A stretch of DNA of 64,000 nucleotides from Halomarinibacterium sp041392205 (GTDB taxonomy: Bacteria; Bacteroidota; Bacteroidia; Flavobacteriales; Flavobacteriaceae): assembly GCA_041392205.1 (NCBI GenBank), contig JAWKMO010000003.1, positions 186,001 to 250,000 on the forward strand, given 5' to 3'. Below are positions 17,374 to 26,580 of the stretch, piece by piece. The number at the start of each line of letters is the position of its first letter. The stretch's first letter is position 1. The position numbers and the translations under genes are program-made. A model generated the notes under the pieces. It was not told the DNA's origin, did not search any database, and saw only the letters and a program-made list of their open reading frames with translations.

Positions 17374-18390
17374 ATGCAATTACAACAAAGAATTAACGCA
17401 TTTATCCATTTAGGATGGTTTTTGAATGAAATTGCTTCGGAAAAATCTATCGGTACCGAAATTTTTCAAAACGCTCAAAACCATAATCGGTGGTTTACCA
17501 CAAAAAATATTCTATTTGCTTTAAAAAATTGGGGGGAAGCTCTTTCTGAAAAAAACATGACAAGGTGGATTAAGTCCTATACGTTTTCTGAAAAACCGCC
17601 CAAAACCATTGCAGTTATTATGGCCGGAAACATCCCTTTGGTGGGATTTCATGACTTTATTTCGGTATTAATTTCAGGAAACAAAGTACTGGCAAAACTA
17701 TCTTCTAATGATAAAATTCTTCTCCCTTTTATTGCCAATAAACTTATAGAAATAGCGCCCGCTTTTAAAGACTACGTTTCATTTTCAGAAGGAAAGTTAG
17801 AAAACTTTGATGCGGTGATTGCGACCGGAAGCAATAACACCTCGCTCTATTTTGAACATTACTTTGGAAAATACCCAAATATCATTCGTAAAAACAGAAA
17901 TAGTGTTGCCGTACTTAGCGGAAAAGAATCGTTATCGCAGTTGGAAGGCTTGGCGCATGACCTCTTTCAATATTTTGGTTTGGGCTGCAGAAATGTATCC
18001 AAATTATACCTCCCAAAAGGATACGATTTTGAACCCTTTTTTAAAGCAATGTACACACAAAAAGAAGTGATTTATCATGATAAATACATGAATAATTACG
18101 ATTACAACAAAGCGGTGTATTTAATGGGAGGAGTTCCTTTATTGGATAATGAATTTATGTTGTTAAAAGAGGATACAGGCTTCTCCTCTCCTATTTCGGT
18201 GGTTTTTTATGAATATTATGATGAGATTGCATCATTGAAAAAAGGACTTTTCATGAATCAAGATAAAATACAATGTATTGTGTCAAATAGTGCTATGGAA
18301 CAAGAAGTTCCCTTTGGAGCATCACAATCGCCTCCACTTTGGGAGTATGCAGACGGAGTAGACACGCTTTCTTTTTTATTGAATCTCTAA
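17374..18390 (+). CDS. Acyl-CoA reductase (LuxC-like) family protein
   Basis: A 338-residue protein of the LuxC/acyl-CoA reductase family, within the aldehyde-dehydrogenase fold. Recognisable segments are TIAVIMAGNIPLVGFHDF (about 75-92), a cofactor-binding region around AVIATGSNNTSLYFE (about 148-162), and the likely catalytic Cys region YFGLGCRNVSKLYLP (about 196-210). The family reduces acyl-CoA to aldehyde with NADPH. The substrate here is unknown. It is shorter than true LuxC (about 480 residues), as is usual for Bacteroidota members. It precedes serC by 138 bases. Confidence 0.85.
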   Translation: MQLQQRINAFIHLGWFLNEIASEKSIGTEIFQNAQNHNRWFTTKNILFALKNWGEALSEKNMTRWIKSYTFSEKPPKTIAVIMAGNIPLVGFHDFISVLISGNKVLAKLSSNDKILLPFIANKLIEIAPAFKDYVSFSEGKLENFDAVIATGSNNTSLYFEHYFGKYPNIIRKNRNSVAVLSGKESLSQLEGLAHDLFQYFGLGCRNVSKLYLPKGYDFEPFFKAMYTQKEVIYHDKYMNNYDYNKAVYLMGGVPLLDNEFMLLKEDTGFSSPISVVFYEYYDEIASLKKGLFMNQDKIQCIVSNSAMEQEVPFGASQSPPLWEYADGVDTLSFLLNL

Positions 18391-18528
18391 AACAATTCAG
18401 ATTGATCAATCGAAAACCTTTTCGAATAAAATTCAGTCTATTTTGTTGAAATCCTCTTAATAATTTGTCTTCAAAAGACACTTATTTCCGTCGATATTTT
18501 ACACCTTTGCACCATCTATTTTTTGGGT

Positions 18529-19593
18529 ATGAAAAAACATAATTTTAGTGCAGGTCCTTCTATTTTACCACAAGAAGTGCTCGAGAAATCTGCACAGGCC
18601 ATTTTAAATTTTAATAATTCCAATCTTTCTCTCGTAGAAATATCGCATCGCAGCAAGGATTTTATTGCGGTAATGGATACTGCCTGTGCCTTGGCTTTAG
18701 CGCATTTAGGGCTAGAAAATAAAGGGTATAAAGCCTTGTTTCTGCAAGGGGGAGCCAGCACCCAATTTTTAATGGTAGCCTACAATCTTTTAGGAAAAAA
18801 AGCCGCCTATTTAAATACCGGAACCTGGTCCAGTAAAGCGTTAAAAGAAGCAAAATTGTTTGGAGAGGTAGTTGAAGTTGCTTCCTCCAAGGATAAAAAC
18901 TTTAATTATATTCCAAAAGATTACAGCATTCCAACCGATGCAGATTATTTTCACTGTACCAGTAATAATACCATCTTTGGAACACAAATTAACCACTTCC
19001 CTACGACTCAAATACCTGTGGTTTGTGATATGAGTAGTGATATTTTCTCTAGGGTTTTAGATTTTTCAAAATTTGATTTAATCTATGCCGGAGCGCAAAA
19101 AAATATGGGGCCTGCCGGAACTACCCTAGTGGTTGTAAAAGAAGAAATTTTAGGAACATTACATAGGGCTATTCCTGCTATAATGGATTACAGAACGCAT
19201 ATTGCGGCAGAAAGTATGCTTAATACCCCTTCTGTTTTTGCAGTCTATGTTTCTATGCTCACCTTAGAATGGTTGAAAAATTTAGGGGGCGTTGCCGCCA
19301 TTGAAAAAATCAATAACGAAAAAGCACAACTCCTCTATTCTGAAATTGACCGAAACCCTCTTTTTATAGGTTTTGCCGAAAAAGAAGATCGTTCCAAAAT
19401 GAATGTGACCTTTAATTTGGCCGAAGGTGCAAACCAAGAATTATTTGATGGCCTCTGGAAGGCAGCCAACATTAGCGGTATTAACGGCCACCGAAGCGTA
19501 GGCGGATATCGCGCTTCTATCTATAATGCGATGCCACTGGAAAGTGTGCAAGTGTTAGTGGACGTAATGAAAGAATTTGAAAGAAAATCATAA
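18529..19593 (+). CDS. serC: Phosphoserine aminotransferase
   Basis: A 354-residue class V aminotransferase, which converts 3-phosphohydroxypyruvate and glutamate to phosphoserine. It starts with the family signature KHNFSAGPSILPQEVLE. It also has ISHRSKDF (about 40-47), LFLQGGASTQF (about 70-80) and the PLP Lys in LIYAGAQKNMGPAG (about 186-199). The frame begins at a TTG at 18523, but the ATG at 18529 fits the family. It is followed by serA three bases downstream, a serine-biosynthesis operon. Confidence 0.96.
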   Translation: MKKHNFSAGPSILPQEVLEKSAQAILNFNNSNLSLVEISHRSKDFIAVMDTACALALAHLGLENKGYKALFLQGGASTQFLMVAYNLLGKKAAYLNTGTWSSKALKEAKLFGEVVEVASSKDKNFNYIPKDYSIPTDADYFHCTSNNTIFGTQINHFPTTQIPVVCDMSSDIFSRVLDFSKFDLIYAGAQKNMGPAGTTLVVVKEEILGTLHRAIPAIMDYRTHIAAESMLNTPSVFAVYVSMLTLEWLKNLGGVAAIEKINNEKAQLLYSEIDRNPLFIGFAEKEDRSKMNVTFNLAEGANQELFDGLWKAANISGINGHRSVGGYRASIYNAMPLESVQVLVDVMKEFERKS

Positions 19594-19596
19594 ACC

Positions 19597-20547
19597 ATGA
19601 AAGTATTAGCGAACGACGGAATTTCACAAAGTGGAATTGATGCTTTAGAAGCAGCAGGAATTGAAGTAATTACTACCAAAGTAGCCCAAGAGCAGTTGAT
19701 TAATTATATCAATGAACACAAAATAGATGTTGTTTTGGTGAGAAGCGCTACCCAAGTAAGAAAAGATATTATTGACGGCTGCCCAAGTATTAAAATTATT
19801 GGTCGTGGAGGTGTAGGAATGGATAACATCGATGTTGCCTATGCCCGTGAAAAAGGCTTGCACGTAATTAATACTCCGGCGGCTTCTTCAGCCTCCGTAG
19901 CCGAATTAGTGTTTGCGCATCTTTATGGCGGGGTTCGGTTTTTATTTGATAGCAATAGAAATATGCCTTTAGAGGGTGATTCTCGATTTGATATTCTCAA
20001 AAAAAATTATGCAAAAGGAATAGAATTGCGTGGAAAAACGATAGGAATTATTGGTTTTGGCCGTATTGGTCGGGAAGTCGCAAAAATAGCTTTAGGTTGT
20101 GGAATGAAAGTAATTTACAGCGACAGCTTTGTGGAAACGGCAGAGATTTCTTTGGAGTTTTATGACGGACAAAAAGTTAGCTTTTCATTAAAAACACAAT
20201 CTTTAGATTCACTTCTCTCTGAAAGTGATTTCATTTCTTTACACGTACCTAAACAAAAAGAATACATCATTGGCACTTCTGAAATTTCAAAAATGAAAGA
20301 TGGTGCAGCCATTATTAATGCTGCTCGTGGTGGCATAATTGACGAGGTGGCGCTTATTGAAGCATTAGAAAACAAAAAACTATCCTTTGCTGCACTCGAT
20401 GTTTTTGAAAACGAACCAACTCCAGAAATTAAAATTTTAATGAATTCAAAAATATCATTAAGCCCTCATATTGGAGCGGCTACGCTAGAAGCTCAAGACC
20501 GAATTGGCACCGAACTGGCGACCCAAATAATCGCTATACTAAAGTAA
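19597..20547 (+). CDS. serA: D-3-phosphoglycerate dehydrogenase
   Basis: A 316-residue D-2-hydroxyacid dehydrogenase, which oxidises 3-phosphoglycerate for the adjacent SerC. It has the NAD-binding GIIGFGRIGREVAK (about 150-163), the catalytic Arg in NAARGGIIDEVAL (about 246-258), Glu in FENEPTPE (about 276) and His in LSPHIGAATLEAQ (about 292). No C-terminal ACT regulatory domain is present, so this is the short, probably serine-insensitive type. The intergenic distance of three bases to serC supports a shared mRNA. Confidence 0.94.
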   Translation: MKVLANDGISQSGIDALEAAGIEVITTKVAQEQLINYINEHKIDVVLVRSATQVRKDIIDGCPSIKIIGRGGVGMDNIDVAYAREKGLHVINTPAASSASVAELVFAHLYGGVRFLFDSNRNMPLEGDSRFDILKKNYAKGIELRGKTIGIIGFGRIGREVAKIALGCGMKVIYSDSFVETAEISLEFYDGQKVSFSLKTQSLDSLLSESDFISLHVPKQKEYIIGTSEISKMKDGAAIINAARGGIIDEVALIEALENKKLSFAALDVFENEPTPEIKILMNSKISLSPHIGAATLEAQDRIGTELATQIIAILK

Positions 20548-20595
20548 CTTTTTTCAAAAATTTACTATCTTTATTAATCACAAAAAACATTCACA

Positions 20596-21237
20596 ATGTC
20601 TGGAATTCTAGAATTATTAAATAGTGACTTAGGCCAACAAATTATTAATGGTGTAAGCAATGAAACCAATCAACCGGCAGATAAAACAGCCCATGTTTTA
20701 CAAATGGCATTACCTGTACTTATGGGAGCCATGAAGCGTAACGCAACCACTCCCGAGGGAGCAGCAGGTCTTTTAGGGGCTTTAAACAATAAACATGATG
20801 GGAGTATTTTGGACAACCTCGGGGGCTTATTTGGAGGAGGTGTTAATGAAGAGGTAAAACAAGATGGAATGGGAATATTGGGCCATGTTTTAGGAGGTTC
20901 CCAAGGAAATGTTGCCAGTGCACTATCCCAAAAATCAGGTTTAGATTCGCAATCGGTTATGAATATTCTTCAGATTGCCGCTCCTATTATTTTAGGTTAC
21001 CTTGGAAAACAAAAACAACAACAAAACGTGCAATCTCCTGATGCACTTGGCGGGCTTTTAGGAGGACTGCTTGGAGGTGGAAAAACACAGCAAAAACAAC
21101 AAAGCCTCATTGAATCTATCCTAGACGGAAATAATGATGGAAGTATTGTTGACGATTTAGCAGGAATGGTTTTGGGAGGTGGAAAAAAGAAAAGTGGTCT
21201 TGGTGGCTTACTTGGAGGTCTTTTTGGAAAAAGATAA
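20596..21237 (+). CDS. DUF937 domain-containing protein
   Basis: A 213-residue protein of the DUF937/YidB-like group. It begins GILELLNSDLGQQIINGVS and continues with Gly-rich helical repeats; LGGLLGGLLGGGK (about 153-165) and GLGGLLGGLFGKR at the C-terminus are typical. The function is unknown; homologues are described only as conserved bacterial proteins. It follows serA by 48 bases and ends before a strong terminator, so it may be the last gene of that unit. Confidence 0.88.
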   Translation: MSGILELLNSDLGQQIINGVSNETNQPADKTAHVLQMALPVLMGAMKRNATTPEGAAGLLGALNNKHDGSILDNLGGLFGGGVNEEVKQDGMGILGHVLGGSQGNVASALSQKSGLDSQSVMNILQIAAPIILGYLGKQKQQQNVQSPDALGGLLGGLLGGGKTQQKQQSLIESILDGNNDGSIVDDLAGMVLGGGKKKSGLGGLLGGLFGKR

Positions 21238-21256
21238 TAACACAACAATGGTTCTT

Positions 21257-21284
21257 AAAGGCCCTTTTATAAAGGGCTTTTTTT
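21257..21284 (+). terminator. Rho-independent terminator after DUF937 gene
   Basis: Stem GCCCTTT-TAT-AAAGGGC (21261-21277) followed by a run of T. Confidence 0.92.
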
Positions 21285-21327
21285 GTTAAACACCGTTAAA
21301 ATTAATCCAATTACAGAAGGAGTTTTG

Positions 21328-21335
21328 TATTTTTG
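21328..21335 (+). promoter_or_regulatory. -7 promoter element before the DUF6146 gene
   Basis: TATTTTTG matches TAnnTTTG, 15 bases before the ATG at 21351. Confidence 0.4.
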
Positions 21336-21350
21336 ATTAATTGCAGTCCT

Positions 21351-21773
21351 ATGAAACACGTGGTTATTATACTAGTCATTATTATTGCTTTTGCAAGCTG
21401 TAAAAGTTCCTATTCTAATGAAAATAGTGCCTCTAATGAAATTGTGAACGACACAATAAAAATTAAAAATGATTCATTGGAATATGAAATTATGATTATT
21501 GAACCCGGTTTTAATAATTGGTTAGCAACCCAACCACCAAGAGGGTATTATGGACAAACCTTTTTAGAATCGAGAAATCAACAATTTGTTCAGCAATATA
21601 ATTACAGAGTTCATAATCCTCAACAATTTGACCCACTTCTTTACCAGCAAGAAATAAATTATCGTTTGGGAGTAGATTACGGATACGAGGTAAATTATAT
21701 GCTTTATAATTACTTTGTATATTTCCAGCAACAATACAAGCAAAATTTTATTGGTGGTAGAAGAAGAAACTAA
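21351..21773 (+). CDS. DUF6146 family lipoprotein
   Basis: A 140-residue flavobacterial lipoprotein. The signal VVIILVIIIAFASCKSS has its lipobox Cys near residue 17. The mature part contains EYEIMIIEPGFNNWLATQPP (about 44-63) and is Tyr/Gln-rich toward the C-terminus, with many NY, QY and YY dipeptides. It resembles the DUF6146 family; the function is unknown. The frame is open from a codon at 21333, but the signal peptide begins at the ATG at 21351. It overlaps the start of the next gene, indicating an operon running to the TonB receptor. Confidence 0.85.
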   Translation: MKHVVIILVIIIAFASCKSSYSNENSASNEIVNDTIKIKNDSLEYEIMIIEPGFNNWLATQPPRGYYGQTFLESRNQQFVQQYNYRVHNPQQFDPLLYQQEINYRLGVDYGYEVNYMLYNYFVYFQQQYKQNFIGGRRRN

Positions 21774-22077
21774 TTTTATAAAGCGTTTAAAAACTAGGTG
21801 GGGCGTTGATACAAACTGGCGTGTTTTTGTAATATTTACAGTATTTGCAATAACTGGAACTACTGCTGCTAAGTTGGCAGGCCCACTAACTGAAGTTTTA
21901 AATATTTCTAAAGATTTACACCCACTTATTTATTGGCCCATACGAATTATTATAATATTGCCTATTTACAAAATATTGTTGCTTATTTTTGGTTGGATTT
22001 TTGGAGAATTTCCCTTTTTTAAACACTTTGTAAAAAAAATGCTTCGGCATTTTGGATTGGGTTTTATTTTTAAATGA
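21754..22077 (+). CDS. DUF6787-like small membrane protein
   Basis: A protein of about 107 residues beginning near FIKRLKTRWGVDTNWR, with two predicted membrane helices (VFVIFTVFAITGTTAAKLAG and IIIILPIYKILLLIFGWIFG). It ends in a basic segment (KHFVKKMLRHFG). The layout matches the flavobacterial DUF6787 family, function unknown. No ATG is available. A GTG at 21754 (or TTG at 21751) gives a start shortly before the conserved part and overlaps the preceding gene by about 20 bases. Its stop overlaps the next ATG (ATGA). Confidence 0.7.
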   Translation: MVEEETNFIKRLKTRWGVDTNWRVFVIFTVFAITGTTAAKLAGPLTEVLNISKDLHPLIYWPIRIIIILPIYKILLLIFGWIFGEFPFFKHFVKKMLRHFGLGFIFK

Positions 22078-22409
22078 GTTTCGAGAAAAACAACATATCA
22101 ATTTTTATCATAAGCTTTTTATTAAGTGTCCTTATTCTATTACCCGTTGGTATAAAATTTGAACACATTTTTGAAGATCACAAGCACGTTGCTTGCCCCG
22201 ATAGCACCACACATTTACACGAAAAATCCACTGATTGTCATTTAGATGCATTCAGTTTTTCATCATTCCATTTAGAATTTACTACTGACCATTTTTTTGA
22301 GGAAATCTTAATTTTTTCAAAGAAAAATTTCCATTACGAAGCACATCTCATAATTTTAGATAAACGGTTCCTAAAACTTCGTGGACCGCCGGAAGATTAC
22401 TATTTATAA
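22074..22409 (+). CDS. His/Cys-rich membrane-anchored protein upstream of TonB receptor
   Basis: A 111-residue protein with an N-terminal membrane helix or signal (ISIFIISFLLSVLILLPVGI). An extracytoplasmic segment follows that is rich in potential metal ligands: HIFEDHKHVACPDS, HLHEKSTDCHLD and FHLEF...DHFFEE. It ends in RGPPEDYYL. The start codon overlaps the previous stop (ATGA), and the TonB-dependent receptor follows 27 bases later. I infer a periplasmic metal-binding role linked to that receptor; the family is not characterised to my knowledge. Confidence 0.75.
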   Translation: MSFEKNNISIFIISFLLSVLILLPVGIKFEHIFEDHKHVACPDSTTHLHEKSTDCHLDAFSFSSFHLEFTTDHFFEEILIFSKKNFHYEAHLIILDKRFLKLRGPPEDYYL

Positions 22410-22436
22410 TATGTAGTAGTAATCAATTCCAACTCA

Positions 22437-24824
22437 ATGAAATTTTATTTTATTGCCGTAGTATTTATTTTAAATACGGCATTCAGCTTTTCACAAGATT
22501 GCCCATTTGTGCTTTCCGGAAAGGTTTTAGACATCCATGATCAAACACCGCTATCTGGTGCAACTATTATCGTTGCGGGACCGGAAATAGCTGTTTATTC
22601 AGACTTAAATGGGGATTTTACAATTTTGAATCTCTGTTCGGGTGACTATGTTGTACAAGTTTCCCATCCAGAATGTTCTTCAGAGGTCTTTAAAATTTCA
22701 ATTACTCAAAACACCTTTAAAACCTTCAAACTAGAGCATCATTTAGAATCTTTAAATGAAGTTATTATTAGTGGAAAAGGCTTTACGACTAAAACTGAAA
22801 GCATTTTAGAAAATAGTTTGAATGAGGAAAAGCTCGATAATTTCAGTAATAATACCCTAGGTGATGCGTTGCGAGAGCTAAGCGGTGTTTCTTCTTTAAA
22901 TACCGGAAATAGTATTGTAAAACCGATGATTAACGGATTGCATAGCAGTAGAATAACCCTCATTAATAATGGGGTTAGAATGCAAGATCAAGAATGGGGC
23001 GCTGAGCATTCACCTAATATTGATGTTAATGCTGTTGCTAAAATAACCGTAATTAAAGGTGCTTCGGCATTGCAATACACAGGAGATGCCATAGGTGGGA
23101 TTATTATCTCTGAGCCTTCAAAAATTCCAATAAAAGATACTTTGTATGGAAAAAGCATTCTCTCCTATTCCACCAACGGAAGAGGCGGAACTAATTCCAC
23201 TACTTTACTGAAAGGGTTTAAAAGTGGTTGGTTTGCTCAATTACAAGGAACCTTAAAGCGGTATGGTGATTTTGAAGCCCCCGATTATATTTTAAGTAAC
23301 ACGGGCAACTTTGAGCGAGATGTGATGGTGAGACTTGGGCAAAATAAAATTGAATGGGGTTGGGAGTCGCAATATTCTCTTTTTAAAAATGAAATAGGAA
23401 TATTAAGAGCCTCTCATTTGGGCGGTGCCGAAGACCAAATAACAGCAATTAATAGTGAGCAACCTTTAGTTATTGAGCCATTTACTTATAAAATTGACAG
23501 GCCAAGGCAAGAAGTAACACATCATATTGTAAAACTTTCTGGATTCAAAAAAATACACGGATTAGGGAAGTTGGACGCGAGTTATGATTTTCAAAGCAAT
23601 CAGCGATTTGAATATGACATTCGTCGTGGAGAGGATGCCAATAAACCCTCTGTAGATTTAAGGTTAAACACACACAATCTTACTATTGGATTTGAATTTT
23701 CAAAAGGAAACTGGGATTTTAAAACGGGAACTATGTTTAATTACCAGGATAATTTTGCAAATCCGGCTACCGGAGTTAGAAGACTCATCCCAGATTATGA
23801 GCAATTAAAAATGGGCGCTTATAGTATCGCAAATTGGGAAGTCAATGATCGATTTTCTTTTGAAGGAGGAATAAGGTATGATTATACCTATATGGATGTC
23901 CAAAAATTTTATAGAACCTCCTTCTGGGAATTAAGAGGATATGATGAATTGTTTCCCGATATTGTGGTAGAAGATTTTGGAAATCAACTATTGACAAATC
24001 CGAAGCTTACTTTTAATAACGTGTCTGCTACTTTAGGAGCATCCATTAAACTCGATAACAATTGGAATGTCCTCGCTAATTTTTCGTTAGCTTCAAGAGC
24101 CCCTAATGCTTCAGAGTTGTTTAGTGAAGGATTACATCATGGGGCTTCCATGATTGAGTTGGGAGATTTGAGATTTACTTCAGAAAAATCAAGGAAAGTA
24201 ATCGTCACGCTTCAGAAAAAAGGTACGATAGCATTTTCAATAAATCCATTTTTTAATGTGTTGGACCATTTTATCATCATTGAACCCACCGGAGTAGAAC
24301 AAACCATTCGTGGAAATTTTCAAGTTTGGGAGTATAAACAAATAGATGCAAAAATGATGGGAGTAGATTTCAATTTCTCCAGTCCATTGCTTTTTGACTT
24401 CAGTTTTTACAACACCTTTTCGTTGGTAAAAGGATATGAAAGGGATAACAACATGCCACTTATCAATATGCCTCCTGTTCAATTTTCAAATGAGTTACGC
24501 TACCAAAGAAAGAGATTCAGTGCTTCTGTAAAACACGACTATTTTTTCAGACAAAATGAATTTCCTAATACGAATTTCGAAATTTTCCTACCTGAAACTG
24601 AAACTACAGCACTTGTGGATGTTAGTACCCCGCCTGAAGCCTATCAATTATGGGAGGTTGCAGCAGATTATGAATTTGACTTATTCAAAAAAACAAAACT
24701 GAATTTTGGGCTTAAAGTCCAAAATGTATTTAACACTGCGTATAGAAATTACTTGAATCGTTTACGCTATTATGCAGATGACTTAGGAAGAAATATAACT
24801 TTTTACACTAAAATTAATTTTTAA
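22437..24824 (+). CDS. TonB-dependent outer-membrane receptor, possibly for a metal or metal chelate
   Basis: A 795-residue receptor. It has a signal peptide (VVFILNTAFSFS), an N-terminal carboxypeptidase-regulatory-like domain (about 27-105, LSGKVLDIHDQTPLSGATI), and a plug domain (about 125-230) with LRELSGVSSLNTGNSIVKP and MINGLHSSRITLINNGVRMQ. A 22-strand-type beta-barrel ends in the aromatic NITFYTKINF. No SusD partner is present, so it is not a SusC-type glycan system. The His-rich gene upstream favours a metal ligand, by inference. It is followed by a frameshifted lipoprotein gene after 12 bases. Confidence 0.93.
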   Translation: MKFYFIAVVFILNTAFSFSQDCPFVLSGKVLDIHDQTPLSGATIIVAGPEIAVYSDLNGDFTILNLCSGDYVVQVSHPECSSEVFKISITQNTFKTFKLEHHLESLNEVIISGKGFTTKTESILENSLNEEKLDNFSNNTLGDALRELSGVSSLNTGNSIVKPMINGLHSSRITLINNGVRMQDQEWGAEHSPNIDVNAVAKITVIKGASALQYTGDAIGGIIISEPSKIPIKDTLYGKSILSYSTNGRGGTNSTTLLKGFKSGWFAQLQGTLKRYGDFEAPDYILSNTGNFERDVMVRLGQNKIEWGWESQYSLFKNEIGILRASHLGGAEDQITAINSEQPLVIEPFTYKIDRPRQEVTHHIVKLSGFKKIHGLGKLDASYDFQSNQRFEYDIRRGEDANKPSVDLRLNTHNLTIGFEFSKGNWDFKTGTMFNYQDNFANPATGVRRLIPDYEQLKMGAYSIANWEVNDRFSFEGGIRYDYTYMDVQKFYRTSFWELRGYDELFPDIVVEDFGNQLLTNPKLTFNNVSATLGASIKLDNNWNVLANFSLASRAPNASELFSEGLHHGASMIELGDLRFTSEKSRKVIVTLQKKGTIAFSINPFFNVLDHFIIIEPTGVEQTIRGNFQVWEYKQIDAKMMGVDFNFSSPLLFDFSFYNTFSLVKGYERDNNMPLINMPPVQFSNELRYQRKRFSASVKHDYFFRQNEFPNTNFEIFLPETETTALVDVSTPPEAYQLWEVAADYEFDLFKKTKLNFGLKVQNVFNTAYRNYLNRLRYYADDLGRNITFYTKINF

Positions 24825-24836
24825 AAAATAACACAA

Positions 24837-25389
24837 ATGAAAAATTATAAAAAATATTCACTGGTATTTATCTTAATGGCAACCCTTATAGGGTGCAAAA
24901 AAGATGATGATGCCGAACCCGTTAATGAAGAAGAAGTAATCACTACGGTAACTGTAACGCTAGTCCCTGAGGGTGGAGGTGCCACAGTTATCCTGCAATC
25001 GAGAGATTTGGATGGCGATGGCCCTAATGCTCCGGTAGTAACAGTCTCGGTAATTTAATCGCAGGAACCACTTATGGAGGCACTATTGTTTTCTTAAATG
25101 AAACCGAAAGTCCTGCTGAAAATATTACTGAAGAAGTTATTGATGAAGCAGAAGAACATCAGGTATTTTATATCCCTAGTGCTAGTTTAGATGCTGCCAT
25201 TACGTATGGAGATTTTGATGCAGACAACAATCCTTAGGAACTATTTTTGCATTAGTAACAGGAGCCGCCAGTAATGGCACACTCAATGTGGTTTTAAGAC
25301 ACGAGCCTCAAAAACCAAATAATGGCACCCTGGCCGATGCGGGTGGCGAAACGGATGTATCGGTGATATTTAATGTTACGATTCAATAA
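24837..25389 (+). pseudogene. Frameshifted lipoprotein (two apparent 1-base deletions)
   Basis: Reading three frames in turn gives one continuous product of about 184 residues. It has a lipoprotein signal (ATLIGCKKDDD), the acidic NEEEVITTVTVTLVPEGGG, the repeated phrase SRDLDGDGPNAPVV, then GTTYGGTIVFLNETESPAEN and a tail ending ETDVSVIFNVTIQ. The frame breaks near 25049 (a G missing in TCGGTAAT) and near 25238 (a T missing in CCTTAGGA), both in homopolymers. Adding two bases restores an exact multiple of three. Intact relatives occur beside TonB receptors in flavobacteria. The breaks are probably sequencing errors, so the gene may be functional. Confidence 0.8.
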
Positions 25390-25390
25390 T

Positions 25391-25418
25391 AAAAAAGCCC
25401 CAATTTGGGGCTTTTTTT
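25391..25418. terminator. Bidirectional rho-independent terminator
   Basis: AAAAAAGCCCC / GGGGCTTTTTT around loop AATTT. It serves the lipoprotein gene (plus) and the small membrane protein (minus). Confidence 0.93.
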
Positions 25419-25723
25419 TATTCATTAATTTTCACCTCAAGGGTTTGGGGAACGGGTTTCGTTTCAGTATTGAAAACATACGTATAAAGCCACATTAGTG
25501 TGAAGGTAGGAATAAAATCAAACAGTAAAATTTCTTCTAAAAATACAATGGCTGTGGCAATTTTACCTGAAGTTCCCTCATACATATCATTCATCTTTTT
25601 TGCGGCAAATGGAGCCCAGAAAAGGTCAAATACCCATCCTAGAAAGGGAATTAACATGGAACCAAAACCAATGGCGTCGTAAAGTAAACCTTGTCGTAAT
25701 AATTTGAATTTATTCTTTTTCAT
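25418..25723 (-). CDS. Small membrane protein, unknown
   Basis: A 101-residue protein with two or three hydrophobic segments (GFGSMLIPFLGWVFDLFWAPF at about 19-39, and FIPTFTLMWLYTYVF at about 70-84). Between them lies a short soluble loop (AAKKMNDMYEGTSGK). The N-terminus is basic. I recognise no function. The reading frame is intact even though it lies inside the indel-rich block, which suggests that this part of the sequence is reliable. Confidence 0.75.
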   Translation of the reverse strand: MKKNKFKLLRQGLLYDAIGFGSMLIPFLGWVFDLFWAPFAAKKMNDMYEGTSGKIATAIVFLEEILLFDFIPTFTLMWLYTYVFNTETKPVPQTLEVKINE

Positions 25724-25768
25724 TTTTAAAAATTTAGTAGTTCCGGTGAAACAATAAACATACCAAAT

Positions 25769-26367
25769 TTAAGAAAGGTCTGTTCCTATGAGTTTCAAAA
25801 ATTCATTTCGGGTTTCAATTTTTTCAAATTGTCCCCTAAATCCGGAAGTGGTTGTGACACTATTTTGCTTTTGAACGCCTCGCATCATCATACACATATG
25901 ACTGGCTTCAATAACTACAGCAACGCCTTTGGGCTTTAAGGTATTGTTGATACATTCCAAAATATCGTGTGTGAGTCGTTCTTGTACTTGCAATCTGCGT
26001 GCAAAAACATCAACTACTCTTGGAATCTTACTCAGTCCCACAATGTAACCATTAGGGATATAGGCAATGAGCCTTCCCGAAAAAAGGCAATATATGGTGT
26101 TTCACAGAGAATACAATTCAATATCTTTTACAATCACCATATCGTTATAACTTTCGGCAAACATGGCGCTTTTTAATATCCCAGAAGCATCTTGGCAATG
26201 TCGAACAAAAACTGTATCGCTTTTGCATGGCTATCTTTTTCAGGGTTTTTTACAATTCCCTCTCGATCAATATCCTCTCCAATACCTTTCAAAATTTCAA
26301 CAAAATTATTCTTTAGTGAAGTGGTTGCCGATTCATTATACTCTTCAAAATAGCTATAGGATCCCAT
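25769..26367 (-). pseudogene. folE: GTP cyclohydrolase I, frameshifted (likely sequence errors)
   Basis: The N-terminal part (26367 to about 26205: SYFEEYNESATTSLKNNF, GIGEDIDREGIVKNPEK, AKAIQFL) and the C-terminal part (about 26065 to 25769: GLSKIPRVVDVFARRLQVQ, SHMCMMMRGVQKQN, ETRNEFLKL) are clearly FolE, the first enzyme of folate and pterin synthesis. The middle (ILKSAMFAESYNDMVIVKDI, then the zinc-site region LYSLC..HH) needs frame changes near 26205, 26100 and 26067. The insertion-like KDSHAK at about 26230 is also odd. FolE is normally important for growth and neighbouring genes are damaged in the same way, so assembly or read errors are the likelier cause. Confidence 0.85.
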
Positions 26368-26580
26368 AAATTTTTTAAACTTAAAATGGTAGCAATAATT
26401 TTACCGAATATGCAATTTAAATTAGGTATTAACTAAATATGTTGTTTTAACTTTTCATTGTACTCAACAATAGATAGCGTAGTTTTGTTTAACACACCAA
26501 TAAATAAAGACCACGTCCATTTTTATAAAATTTTCTGTTTACATAAATTAACAAAGATTTTAATGCATTGTAACAATTGT
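26368..26580. other. Intergenic, AT-rich, no gene seen
   Basis: This stretch lies between the divergent folE and DUF5916 genes and should hold both promoters. It contains no convincing -7 element and no coding sequence; its base calls may be unreliable. Confidence 0.4.
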
